DNA from: Chloroflexota bacterium
Lineage (GTDB): Bacteria; Chloroflexota; Dehalococcoidia; Lucifugimonadales; CATQGZ01
DNA length: 12,726 bases
NCBI GenBank assembly: GCA_027624995.1
Contig: JAQBTI010000037.1
Span: forward strand, 1 to 12,726
Direction: 5' to 3'
In this document: piece after piece, positions 6,307 to 12,726 of the stretch
Position numbering within the stretch: position 1 is the first letter of the stretch
How the letters are laid out: each line of letters starts with the position of its first letter
Made by a program: the position numbers and the translations under genes
Notes under the pieces: model-generated
The model's database searches: none
Seen by the model: the letters and a program-made list of their open reading frames with translations, nothing else
Told to the model about the DNA's origin: nothing

Positions 6307-7209
6307 TTGCCCAAGTTCCGTCACCTAACACAGACATCTCAAATCGATCGGTCGTGGATCGAGTCCACTCTGTTCCCGCGCACCGACAAGCTTAGAGACG
6401 TCCCGCTGGGCACGAGCGTCCTGGCGGGGCGGTCCCTCTACTGCCTGTTCTACGAGCCGAGCTTCCTGACCAGGACCTCTTTCGAGCGGGCCATGACGCT
6501 TCTGGGCGGTGAGGCGCACCACACCGAGGATGCGTCTCAGTTCTTCCCAGTGCACACGGCCAGCTACGTCGACAATATCATCGAAATGTTGGCCAGCCTG
6601 CACATGGATGTCGTTGTCCTCAGGAGCAGTGATATCGGTGTCGTAGAGAACGCCGCAGCCGCCGACGCACTCCCAATCATCAATGGCGGAAGTATCGACG
6701 ATCATCCGACCCAGGCGCTGGCGGATATATATACGCTCCGGCGCGAGCTGGGCCGGATCGACGGACTCGAGTTGGCGGTTGTCGGCCGGCTCGAACACCG
6801 AAACGTGAGTGCACTGCTGAGAGGACTGGCCCTCTTCGAGGGCGTCAAGGTAACCCTCGTGCCCTTCAGTGGACAGGTCGACCCGGAGGTAGCCTCGTAC
6901 TGTGAAGCGCATGGAATGAAGCTCGACACGTCAGACGAGATCGAGGCCGTCATGGAAGTCGATGCCATCTATCTCAACGGTCCCCGGACCCTGGCTCATG
7001 TCCAGTTACTGAAGTCGCGGGACTCCTTCAACCTGACCTTAGACGAGGAGTTCATGTCGAGGATGCGCCGTCACTGCGTAGTGCTGGATCCGATGCAGCG
7101 AAGTGGCGACTTCGCGTTCGAGGTGCAGGACAAGCGGCTTGCGTTTTACCGACAGGCCGAGAACGCTCTCTTCCTGAGGATGGCAGTCCTGGCCGGAATA
7201 CTGGAGTAG
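6307..7209 (+). CDS. Aspartate carbamoyltransferase-like protein with an altered active site
   Basis: The whole chain follows the aspartate/ornithine carbamoyltransferase fold. The N-terminal domain holds FYEPSFLTRTSFERAM (48-63), R106 and DDHPTQALADIYTLRR (131-146). The C-terminal domain holds AVVGRLEHRNVSALLRGL (157-174) and the closing helix YRQAENALFLRMAVLAGIL (281-299). Length 300 is normal. Key catalytic positions are changed, however: the phosphate-binding STRTR is SFLTR (R54 of E. coli becomes Leu), the LHPLPR loop reads LDPMQR, and the Ser/Lys loop that reaches the neighbouring subunit's site (S80/K84 in E. coli) reads FFPVH. HPTQ, R106 and R165 remain. It is therefore probably not the housekeeping PyrB; a different substrate or a non-enzymatic role is inferred. 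The TTG start at 6307 has GGAG 6 nt upstream. No pyrI, pyrC or carAB is adjacent. Confidence 0.85.
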   Translation: MPKFRHLTQTSQIDRSWIESTLFPRTDKLRDVPLGTSVLAGRSLYCLFYEPSFLTRTSFERAMTLLGGEAHHTEDASQFFPVHTASYVDNIIEMLASLHMDVVVLRSSDIGVVENAAAADALPIINGGSIDDHPTQALADIYTLRRELGRIDGLELAVVGRLEHRNVSALLRGLALFEGVKVTLVPFSGQVDPEVASYCEAHGMKLDTSDEIEAVMEVDAIYLNGPRTLAHVQLLKSRDSFNLTLDEEFMSRMRRHCVVLDPMQRSGDFAFEVQDKRLAFYRQAENALFLRMAVLAGILE

Positions 7210-7236
7210 GTTCTGTGAGCGGGCACGGTGTGACGG

Positions 7237-7251
7237 CCGGCGGGGGGCCGG
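7237..7251. terminator. GC-rich hairpin between convergent genes, possible bidirectional terminator
   Basis: CCGGC (7237-7241), loop of five G, GCCGG (7247-7251) lie in the 44-bp gap between the convergent carbamoyltransferase-like gene and the small helical-protein gene. The stem is short and has no T-tract on either side, so the terminator role is suggested mainly by position. Confidence 0.3.
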
Positions 7252-7253
7252 AC

Positions 7254-7688
7254 CTAGGAAGAGTTCTCCTCCGCCACCCCTAGCATCGCTCCTCTGGCAA
7301 CCTGCTCGGCCCCGAGGCCCGCCTCATGTGCCGCGTGCATCGCGCCTCTTGCGGAATGCTGGGCGACCTCGATTCCGTGCCTTTCGAGATCCGTCAAGCC
7401 ACTCACGATGCCGGATACAGCGCTGCTGAGTCTCCGCGCGACGTCGGTGGCTGCGCGATCCCCTTTGGTGGCAAAGGACACAGCCGTCTTGACGGTATCG
7501 GCTATTTCGTAGGCGGTGACGCCCAGGGCCACGTCCAGGCCAGGGACGTGCCTGATGTAGCTATAGGGGAATCTGCTAAGCAATCGTGATCCGGGTACCG
7601 AACTGACGGCGCGGGCTGTCCCGCGGGTCTGAGAAAGCAGCTCGTCGAGTGTGACCTCGCGGCCCAAGAACAGTCGGGCGAATGGCAT
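7254..7688 (-). CDS. Small Ala-rich helical protein of unknown function
   Basis: I do not recognise a named family. The 144 residues look soluble and mostly helical. Residues 1-50 are mildly basic (MPFARLFLGREVTLDELL... FPYSYIRHVPG). Residues 51-144 are Ala/Gly/Val-rich with amphipathic spacing and no transmembrane stretch. The C-terminus has two copies of an ARGAM motif at 113-117 and 131-135, 18 residues apart, matching a degenerate helical repeat (ARGAM-x4-EAG-x4-E-x-V). The coding region starts 16 bp after the stop of the 803-residue surface-protein gene on the same strand, so the two are probably one transcript and may act together. The ribosome-binding site is weak. The gene faces the carbamoyltransferase-like gene tail to tail. 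Confidence 0.6.
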   Translation of the reverse strand: MPFARLFLGREVTLDELLSQTRGTARAVSSVPGSRLLSRFPYSYIRHVPGLDVALGVTAYEIADTVKTAVSFATKGDRAATDVARRLSSAVSGIVSGLTDLERHGIEVAQHSARGAMHAAHEAGLGAEQVARGAMLGVAEENSS

Positions 7689-7704
7689 TGCGCTGGTCTG
7701 TTGC

Positions 7705-10116
7705 CTATCCGCCCGGCGCCGTTACGTTGATCGTGACAGATGCGGGCTCAGAGTCCAACGCGCCGTCCTGAGCTTTGTATGTGAACGTGTCCGTCCCGAC
7801 AAACCCCGTGTTGGGGCTGTAGGTGAACGAGCCGTCGAATACCAGGCCGAGACTTCCGTTGGCGGGCGGCGAGACGATCGTGGCCTTGAGCGTGTCGCCT
7901 TCTGCGTCAGTGTCATTCGAAAGGACTCCGGTCCCAAACGGCACGGTCAACGACCCGTTTTGTTCGACCTCGTAAGTGTCATCGACGGCGACGGGGGTGT
8001 CCGCCACTGGCCGTACTGTGATGGTCACCGTGGCTACGTTTGAGTCCAGTCTTCCATCGCTCGCGTTGTATGTGAAGCTATCTGATCCGCTGAAGTCGTC
8101 TGCGGGCTTGTAGCTGAAAGAGCCGTCCCGCTCAAGTACTAACTCACCGCTCGCGGGAGCCAAGACGACAACAGCCGTGAGTTCATCCCCATTCTCGTCG
8201 GCGTCGTTGGAGAGGACCCCGGTGCCTGCCGCAACCGAAAGAGTGGAGTCTTCGTCGACGGCGTACGAATCATCCAGCGCGATGGGGGCCACCCTAGCCG
8301 GCGTGACCGTAATCGTCACGGCGACCGCCCCGGACTCCGCGTCACCGTCGCTCGCCATGTACGTAAACGAGTCTACGCCAGTGAATCCAAGATTGGGCGT
8401 ATAGGTGAATGACCCGTCCGGGCCGATGGTGACCACTCCGCTCGTGGCGGCGACGGACAGGGAGGCGAGGAGGCCGTCGCCGTCCACGTCGGCGTCGTTT
8501 GCCAGGACTCCAGCCGATGCGTCCACGATCAAGGTCTCGTTCCCGGCGACCTCGTAGGTGTCGGCAGTTGCGATCGGACCGTCGTTCCTTGGCTGGACGA
8601 TGAGGGTTACCGTCACCAGGTTGGAGGTGTCGGAGCCATCGGAGACCAGGTAGGTGAACGCGTCTTGGCCGTTAAAGTCACGGTCAGGCTCGTAGCTGAA
8701 GGAACCGTCTGCATTAAGGAACAGGGTTCCGCTTTCGGTAGCCGAAGAAAGCGATGCTGTCAGTGAGTCGCCGTCTTGGTCGCCGTCATTGGCCAGCACG
8801 CCGGTGGAGGCGTCGATTTCCAACACAACATCTTCGACGACCTCGTAGCTATCCTCGGCTGCAACCGGCGCTCGATTGGGGACCGGCGTGAGAGTTGGTG
8901 TTGGTGTCGCGGTTGCTGTGGCTGTTAGCGTGGGTGTCGCGGTTGCTGAAGGCGTCGCGATTGGCACAGGCGTCGATGTAGGTGTCGCCGGCACCACGGT
9001 CGGGACGACAGTCGGTGTCCGTGTCGGCGTCGGCGTAACAGTCGCGGTCGGAGTAGCCGTGGGCGCCTGGGTAGGTGTTGCGGCCGGCGCAGGCTCGGCG
9101 GTCTGAGAAGCCGTGGAAGAGGTGGTCGGTGTAGGGGTCGAAGATGGCGCAGGGCTTGGCGAAGGCACCGACACTGTCGACGTGGCTATCGGACCGGGAA
9201 CGGGGAGGCCCAGTATGCCGTCCGGACCTGCGGAAGGCGGCCCCTCGTCCCCGGCCACGAGGGGCGGGCCCCCTTCCGTGCCGCCGTCTCGCTGGACATA
9301 GGCAAACGCCGCCGATCCGGCACCCGCTGATACGATTATGAGGACCGCTACGTATAGGGCCAGGAGGGGGACGCGGCGCCCGGTCCCGGCGGGCCAGCTT
9401 GTGACCTGCCTCACCCTAACCTCTCCCGTGCCGTCTACGTAGAGCTCCTCCTCGCCGACTTCGGACTGCGGATCGTCCGCCGACCGAAATGTGAGAGTGA
9501 TCTTGTAGTAGCCCTGGGAGTCGTTGACCTCTTTGATTTCCCAAACGATCGCCTTCTGGCCCATCCGTTTCCGGTACAGCTTGCGATCGGAGCTAACGGT
9601 AGAGATGGCGATGATCTCGGCCTCGCCTCTCGATATGCGCCGCGTCGGCGTTTCGCCCGGAGCGGGCTCACCAGTCCGCGGGCCGGTAACGCCGGGGATG
9701 GGGCTGCCTAGCACCGGCTCGGGTTCTTCATCCGGAGCACTTTCAGGTGAAGACTCACGAGCCGTGGACGGCTCGGACTGACTTTCGACTGCGGAGGCGG
9801 TCTCGCCCAGGAATGTACGGCTGAAGGTGTCCTCCAACTGGCCGTGTATTCTCGTCAGCGTGCGTATGGCCACGTAAGCCAGGGCGAGAAGGATAAGAAT
9901 CGGGACCGGGACCGCGAGGCCGCCGAGCGAGAGCAGCTCCGAGACAAACGGGAGAGACCAGAGGCCTATCAGGAGCATGATGAAGATCATGAGCGAGTCT
10001 CGGATCAGATTTCGCAGTGTCTCCTGGACCCACATTTGAGAGGCTTTTCGTCGTCGGAGTATGAGATGCGTAGTGGTCTCGTCTGCGAGGCTTGCCAGGT
10101 TCCTCCACAGCGCCAC
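7705..10116 (-). CDS. Membrane-anchored surface protein with Thr/Pro stalk and four cadherin-like repeats
   Basis: Domain order in 803 residues: a basic N-terminus (RRRK at 21-24); a hydrophobic hairpin (about 41-59 and 68-86); an acidic Ser/Pro/Glu linker (105-160); a compact alpha/beta segment (164-241: AEIIAISTV, IVWEIKEV, GYYKITLTF, EELYVDGTGEVRVRQV); a third membrane helix (249-273); a Thr/Pro/Ala stalk (310-413); and four tandem beta-sandwich repeats of about 96 residues (416-799). The positive-inside rule puts 87-248 in the cytoplasm and the stalk and repeats outside. There is no signal peptide or LPXTG motif. The repeats match cadherin-like/Ig-like 'tandem-95' or VCBS-type domains with acidic Ca2+-binding positions, which implies adhesion or ligand binding. 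The GTG start at 10116 overlaps the divergent mgtE start; an ATG at 10035 (residue 28) is an alternative. Confidence 0.85.
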   Translation of the reverse strand: MALWRNLASLADETTTHLILRRRKASQMWVQETLRNLIRDSLMIFIMLLIGLWSLPFVSELLSLGGLAVPVPILILLALAYVAIRTLTRIHGQLEDTFSRTFLGETASAVESQSEPSTARESSPESAPDEEPEPVLGSPIPGVTGPRTGEPAPGETPTRRISRGEAEIIAISTVSSDRKLYRKRMGQKAIVWEIKEVNDSQGYYKITLTFRSADDPQSEVGEEELYVDGTGEVRVRQVTSWPAGTGRRVPLLALYVAVLIIVSAGAGSAAFAYVQRDGGTEGGPPLVAGDEGPPSAGPDGILGLPVPGPIATSTVSVPSPSPAPSSTPTPTTSSTASQTAEPAPAATPTQAPTATPTATVTPTPTRTPTVVPTVVPATPTSTPVPIATPSATATPTLTATATATPTPTLTPVPNRAPVAAEDSYEVVEDVVLEIDASTGVLANDGDQDGDSLTASLSSATESGTLFLNADGSFSYEPDRDFNGQDAFTYLVSDGSDTSNLVTVTLIVQPRNDGPIATADTYEVAGNETLIVDASAGVLANDADVDGDGLLASLSVAATSGVVTIGPDGSFTYTPNLGFTGVDSFTYMASDGDAESGAVAVTITVTPARVAPIALDDSYAVDEDSTLSVAAGTGVLSNDADENGDELTAVVVLAPASGELVLERDGSFSYKPADDFSGSDSFTYNASDGRLDSNVATVTITVRPVADTPVAVDDTYEVEQNGSLTVPFGTGVLSNDTDAEGDTLKATIVSPPANGSLGLVFDGSFTYSPNTGFVGTDTFTYKAQDGALDSEPASVTINVTAPGG
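7720..8871 (-). repeat. Four tandem cadherin-like domain repeats
   Basis: Coding units at about 8871-8593, 8583-8302, 8295-8008 and 8001-7720. Each follows P-x-A-x-D-x-Y-x-V, GVL-(A/S)-ND-x-D-x-x-G-D, DGSF-x-Y-x-P, F-x-G-x-D-(S/A/T)-FTY and (S/Q)DG, then a VTI/VTL strand. The D-x-D-x-x-G-D and DG turns are the acidic positions expected to bind Ca2+. The units are clearly homologous in protein but diverged in DNA, so this is not a recent amplification. Confidence 0.88.
8878..9189 (-). repeat. Low-complexity Thr/Pro/Ala stalk coding region
   Basis: About 104 codons (residues 310-413) consist largely of TP, AT, SP and VP dipeptides, such as TPTPTRTPTVVPTVVP. The region would form an extended, protease-resistant and possibly glycosylated spacer between membrane helix three and the first cadherin-like repeat. 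Its complement gives an artificial Val/Gly-rich open frame on the plus strand. Confidence 0.8.
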
Positions 10117-11342
10117 TCCTGGAGCTGTCTGAAAGTGAGCAGGACGCGATTATCACCGAGACCACCCCCGAGGACTCTGCCGATATTCTCGAACACATGA
10201 GTCGGGATGAGGCCGTTCAGGTCACGGAAAGGCTGGAGCCCGGGCTCCTGGCCGACATTCTCGATGAGGCCAGTCCGGACACTGCGGCGGACATCCTGAG
10301 GGCGATGCCCGCCGAACAGTTCGCGGAGACCCTCGACTCCATGGAAGACTCCAGCGACGTCGAGTCGCTCCTTGAGTACGCGGACGACGTGGCCGGGGGT
10401 CTTATGACCCCTGACTTCCCCACCGTCGTGGATACTCAGAATGCTCATTCTGCCATCGACACCCTTCGCTTTCTGGAACCCGACGCCCAGCGGGTGAGCT
10501 CGGTAATCGTTGTTGGCAATGACGGGAAGCTCGTGGGCCAGGTGAGCGTGATCCGCCTGGCCCTTGCGCGTGCCAGGGACATAGTCGGTGACCTCGTGGA
10601 GTTTGACTTGTTCTCCGTAACTGCCGACACCGATCAGGAAGAGTGCGCCCGCCTGATGCAGCACTACGATCTCGACAAGATTCCGGTCGTGGACGAAACG
10701 GGGGTGTTCTTGGGTGTTATCCTCGCGGACGACATCGTCGACGTTGCTCAGCAAGAGGCCGCTGAAGACATGTACAGAATCGCCGGCGTCGAAGGCGCGT
10801 CGGCGTTGGGGCCTCTGAAGGACTCAGTCCGTAGCCGGCTCCCGTGGCTCTTCGTCAACCTGGGCACGATCTTTCTTGCAGCGTCGGTCATCGCTCTCTT
10901 CGAATCGACGATATCGCGAGCTGTCGCCCTTGCCGTCTTTCTCCCGATCGTCCCGTCAATGGCGGGAATGGGGGGCGTCCAGACGCTCACCCTCGCCGTG
11001 CGAGCTATCGCCCTCGGCGAGTTGGGTGGCCGTCGAGACCTGCGCCTTGTTGGAAGAGAGCTGTACCTGGGCCTCTTCCACGGGCTCATACTGGCGGTCG
11101 CGGTCGCGGCCGTGGCGTTCATCTGGAGGGGGAACATCGCGCTCAGCGGTGCTCTTGGGGCGGCCATGCTGGTGAACATGGTGGTGGCGGGCCTCGCCGG
11201 AGCAGGGGTGCCGCTGATGCTACGCCGCCAGGGCATGGACCCAGCGGTCTCGTCAGCGGTCTTCGTGACGACTCTGACCGATGTGAGCGGGATTTTTCTC
11301 TTTCTTGGCCTGGCGACGATACTGATTACTCATATCCAATAA
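10092..11342 (+). CDS. mgtE: MgtE-family magnesium transporter
   Basis: Mg2+-selective channel/transporter of the inner membrane, gated by cytoplasmic Mg2+ sensing. Visible parts: a shortened helical MgtE_N domain (about 20-96, for example PEDSADILEHM and SPDTAADILRAMP), a tandem CBS pair (about 104-224, entered by AGGLMT at 101-106 and containing DKIPVVDETGVFLGVIL), a connecting helix, and about five membrane helices (252-415). The pore region reads PSMAGMGGVQTLTLAVRAIALGE (288-310), and the last helices carry the hallmark GMDPAVSSAVFVTTLTDVSG (381-400), including the conserved Asp. At 416 residues it is shorter than the usual 440-460, all from the N-terminus. Where most homologues have GGNAGNQ, both Asn are replaced (Met and Val). 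The start is uncertain: the TTG at 10092 lacks a well-spaced ribosome-binding site and the ATG at 10197 is an alternative. Confidence 0.88.
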   Translation: MPGSSTAPLLELSESEQDAIITETTPEDSADILEHMSRDEAVQVTERLEPGLLADILDEASPDTAADILRAMPAEQFAETLDSMEDSSDVESLLEYADDVAGGLMTPDFPTVVDTQNAHSAIDTLRFLEPDAQRVSSVIVVGNDGKLVGQVSVIRLALARARDIVGDLVEFDLFSVTADTDQEECARLMQHYDLDKIPVVDETGVFLGVILADDIVDVAQQEAAEDMYRIAGVEGASALGPLKDSVRSRLPWLFVNLGTIFLAASVIALFESTISRAVALAVFLPIVPSMAGMGGVQTLTLAVRAIALGELGGRRDLRLVGRELYLGLFHGLILAVAVAAVAFIWRGNIALSGALGAAMLVNMVVAGLAGAGVPLMLRRQGMDPAVSSAVFVTTLTDVSGIFLFLGLATILITHIQ

Positions 11343-11368
11343 GGTGGAAAGATCCGGGGGGACATCCT

Positions 11369-11389
11369 TACGTACAGCTACGTACAGCT
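11369..11389. repeat. Short tandem repeat, 2.1 copies of a 10-bp unit
   Basis: TACGTACAGC is repeated head to tail at 11369-11378 and 11379-11388, followed by one further matching base. It lies 27 bp past the mgtE stop. A 10-bp period would put both copies on the same face of the helix, but the repeat may equally be a simple slippage product. Confidence 0.7.
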
Positions 11390-11453
11390 CTAACATGGCC
11401 CCATCAGGCCGGGAGGATTGTACCTTCTGGCTATACCACAGAACGCCGCCGAG

Positions 11454-11468
11454 CCTCATAATATGAGG
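11454..11468. promoter_or_regulatory. 15-bp dyad upstream of the kinase-like fragment
   Basis: CCTCAT (11454-11459), AAT spacer, ATGAGG (11463-11468) is a perfect inverted repeat about 70 bp before the AGGAGG of the downstream fragment. It contains TAATAT, a partial -10-like hexamer, but no -35 at the right distance. It may be an operator or a small hairpin; the function is not established. Confidence 0.3.
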
Positions 11469-11536
11469 ACGGTGCCCCGAAGCGCCTACAGTCCGGAGGG
11501 AATAGGTCGCAGGGCCGCGCTATTAGGAGGAGTGTC

Positions 11537-11704
11537 ATGTCCGTCGTAGCAGTCGGTGGACTGTTCGCCAGTGGAGGCAGATTGGTGGGAGATGCTGTTG
11601 CAAAGCGTTTGGGCGCGGACTACGTAGACCGGCTAATCCTTGCAAAAGCAGCCCGCGAGTTGGGGGCTACTGTCCAGGCGCTGCACAATGAGTCCGGCCA
11701 CTAG
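11537..11704 (+). pseudogene. 5' remnant of a cytidylate-kinase-like (P-loop) gene
   Basis: The 55 codons begin MSVVAVGGLFASGGRLVGDA and continue AKRLGADYVDRLILAKAARELG. This matches the N-terminus of the cytidylate-kinase-like P-loop family (Cytidylate_kin2): a beta strand, an S-G-G phosphate loop (A11-S12-G13-G14-R15), a helix, then LGADYVDR. Family members are about 200 residues or more; here a TAG at 11702-11704 ends the frame and the next gene begins 93 bp later, so three quarters of the protein is missing, including the lid and nucleotide-binding parts. The start is intact, with AGGAGG 6 nt before the ATG. The canonical GSGG is ASGG. Downstream sequence in the other two frames does not restore the family pattern, so a deletion is more likely than a single frameshift. 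A functional 55-residue peptide is possible but unlikely. Confidence 0.7.
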
Positions 11705-11797
11705 GTACCCACGGGCCCCGGCACAAGCGTTGATTTCCCTTCAGCAACGGCATCGGGCGATACCTGCCAGAGTCGGGCACGGACGTGTGACAGACCC

Positions 11798-12726
11798 ATG
11801 ATATTCGCGTCTCTGTTCGCACCAAAAGCCGACCTGAGCGAGTCGGACAGGCGGACAGCTCTCAGGATGCTCAAATGGCAGGTGATCGCGGGAGCCGGGG
11901 CCGATGGCTTGGCCTCGGGCGGATTCCTTGTCGCCTTTGCCCTCATTTTGGGAGCCAACAACACCCAGATCGGCTTGATGACAGCCCTTCCCTTCCTCGC
12001 ACAGCCGGTCCAGATACTGGCCGTAGCCCTCGTCGAACGCCTGAGGATGAGAAAGGCCATCGGCGTGACCGCGTACTTCATCCAGTACGGAGTGTGGGTC
12101 CCAATCGCGCTGATCCCCTTCGTCATCGATGTTCCGAACGCTCTGGCGGTATCCGCCCTTCTTGTGCTGATCACGGTCCGCGGCACGGCGGCCGCCTTTC
12201 TCAATGCGGCCTGGAATGGCTGGTTGCGGGACCTGGTCCCGCAGAACGCGATGGGCGCCTTCTTCGCGCAACGGCTCAGAGTGTCAACATTGGCGGCTGC
12301 CATCGTCGCCCTGGCCGCGGCCTTCTATATCGACTGGTGGAAGGACACGGCCTCGGAAGACAACATCATCTTCGGATATTCCTACGCGATTCTGATTGGA
12401 GCACTGCTTTTCGGCTGGACCGCTGTGGGTTTTATGTCTCGTATACCGGAGCCTAGGATGGCAGCGTCTCCAGGGCCGAGAGCTCCGATCATCAAGAGTC
12501 TTTCCGCACCCTACTCGGACCGCAACTTTCGGCATCTTGTGAACTTCCTCTTCCTCTGGAACTTCGCGACACACCTGGCGATCCCGTTTTTCGCCGTCTA
12601 CATGCTAAAGGTCATCGGGATACCTCTGTCGGCGGTCGTCGCTCTCGCGGTTCTGAGTCAGGTGGTAAACGTCCTTTTCCTGCGTGTCTGGGGACCTTTG
12701 GTAGACCGCTTAGGGAGCAAGGTGGT
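11798..12726 (+). CDS. MFS transporter, N-terminal part, runs off the right edge
   Basis: An open frame of 309 codons reaches the window end without a stop. The translation begins MIFASLFAPKADLSESDRRT and has the hydrophobic rhythm of a major facilitator: helices at about 28-51, 58-79, 88-110, 115-136, 164-178, 193-213, 246-270 and 277-297. MFS-like landmarks are the loop WNGWLRDLVPQNAMGAFFAQR (139-159), resembling the W-x-x-WL-x-DLVP segment of this subgroup, a hydrophilic central loop (214-245), and the motif-A-like VWGPLVDRLGSK (297-308) after helix 8. The substrate cannot be inferred. The ATG at 11798 lacks a good ribosome-binding site. The same frame is open back to the TAG that ends the kinase-like fragment, but the intervening 31 codons do not look like protein, so the start is kept at 11798. 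Confidence 0.85.
   Translation, partial: MIFASLFAPKADLSESDRRTALRMLKWQVIAGAGADGLASGGFLVAFALILGANNTQIGLMTALPFLAQPVQILAVALVERLRMRKAIGVTAYFIQYGVWVPIALIPFVIDVPNALAVSALLVLITVRGTAAAFLNAAWNGWLRDLVPQNAMGAFFAQRLRVSTLAAAIVALAAAFYIDWWKDTASEDNIIFGYSYAILIGALLFGWTAVGFMSRIPEPRMAASPGPRAPIIKSLSAPYSDRNFRHLVNFLFLWNFATHLAIPFFAVYMLKVIGIPLSAVVALAVLSQVVNVLFLRVWGPLVDRLGSKV

Larger units (their letters stand above)
11343..11536. other. Intergenic region after mgtE
   Basis: No credible gene is seen on either strand in these 194 bp. The region holds a short tandem repeat (11369-11389), a 15-bp dyad (11454-11468) and, at its right end, a strong AGGAGG ribosome-binding site for the kinase-like fragment. No clear U-tract terminator follows mgtE and no convincing -35/-10 pair was found. 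Confidence 0.6.

Noticed and set aside
8876..9106. Open plus-strand frame encoding a Val/Gly-rich repetitive protein
   Set aside because: It is the exact complement of the Thr/Pro stalk of the surface protein. The GV/VG pattern is an artefact of the repetitive codons on the other strand.
9232..9277. Possible hairpin (CCCCTCG / CGAGGGG with outer GGAAGG / CCTTCC) in the surface-protein gene
   Set aside because: It lies in a Gly/Pro-rich linker of very high GC content, where such pairing is frequent, and the outer arms need an asymmetric internal loop.
11705..11797. Upstream extension of the MFS reading frame to the preceding TAG
   Set aside because: The added residues (VPTGPGTSVDFPS... CDRP) have no hydrophobic or MFS-like character and there is no start codon with a ribosome-binding site in them.
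1..12726. tRNA, rRNA, CRISPR array, insertion sequence, integrase, toxin-antitoxin or defence cassette
   Set aside because: None of their hallmarks (cloverleaf, regularly spaced repeats, transposase or recombinase motifs, terminal inverted repeats, paired small genes) was found on reading both strands.

Overview
The window is high-GC bacterial chromosomal DNA with densely packed genes. It has no rRNA, tRNA, CRISPR array, integrase or transposase that I can see. The combination of genes (an Ldh-family oxidoreductase, a cytidylate-kinase-like fragment, an MFS permease, a Ser/Thr/Pro-stalked tandem-repeat surface protein and a short MgtE) would fit an uncultured Chloroflexota/Dehalococcoidia-like genome. 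That is an impression from gene style, not a placement; no marker gene is present.

Layout, left to right. (1) 23-949 (-): a three-helix membrane protein with WD/BNR-like repeats, apparently cut by a frameshift in its fourth repeat near the left edge. (2) 1067-2173 (-): a malate/L-lactate dehydrogenase family (Ldh_2) NAD(P)-dependent oxidoreductase. (3) 2174-2436: a divergent control region with two candidate promoters, a 10-bp inverted repeat placed once at each promoter, a 14-bp palindrome and two interleaved dyads over the rightward -10. (4) 2437-6169 (+): a complete ferric-iron ABC importer operon of binding lipoprotein, fused double permease and ATPase, joined by a 14-bp gap and then a 4-bp GTGA overlap. 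(5) 6307-7209 (+): an aspartate-carbamoyltransferase-like protein that has lost several carbamoyl-phosphate-binding residues. (6) 7254-10116 (-): a two-gene unit coding for a large membrane-anchored protein with a Thr/Pro stalk and four cadherin-like repeats, then a small Ala-rich helical protein. (7) 10092-11342 (+): an MgtE-type Mg2+ channel whose start overlaps the start of the divergent surface-protein gene. (8) 11537-11704 (+): a 55-codon 5' remnant of a cytidylate-kinase-like gene. (9) 11798 to the right edge (+): an MFS transporter that runs off the window.

How the genes work together: only the iron importer is a clear functional unit. The Ldh-like gene shares its control region, and the symmetric sites there suggest the two may be co-regulated. 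The surface protein and the small helical protein are probably co-transcribed. I did not find a convincing new multi-gene system. The most unusual signals are the carbamoyltransferase-like protein with a rewritten active site, a perfect 14-bp hairpin inside the start of the iron-binding-protein gene, the symmetric sites in the divergent control region, and the domain order of the 803-residue surface protein.
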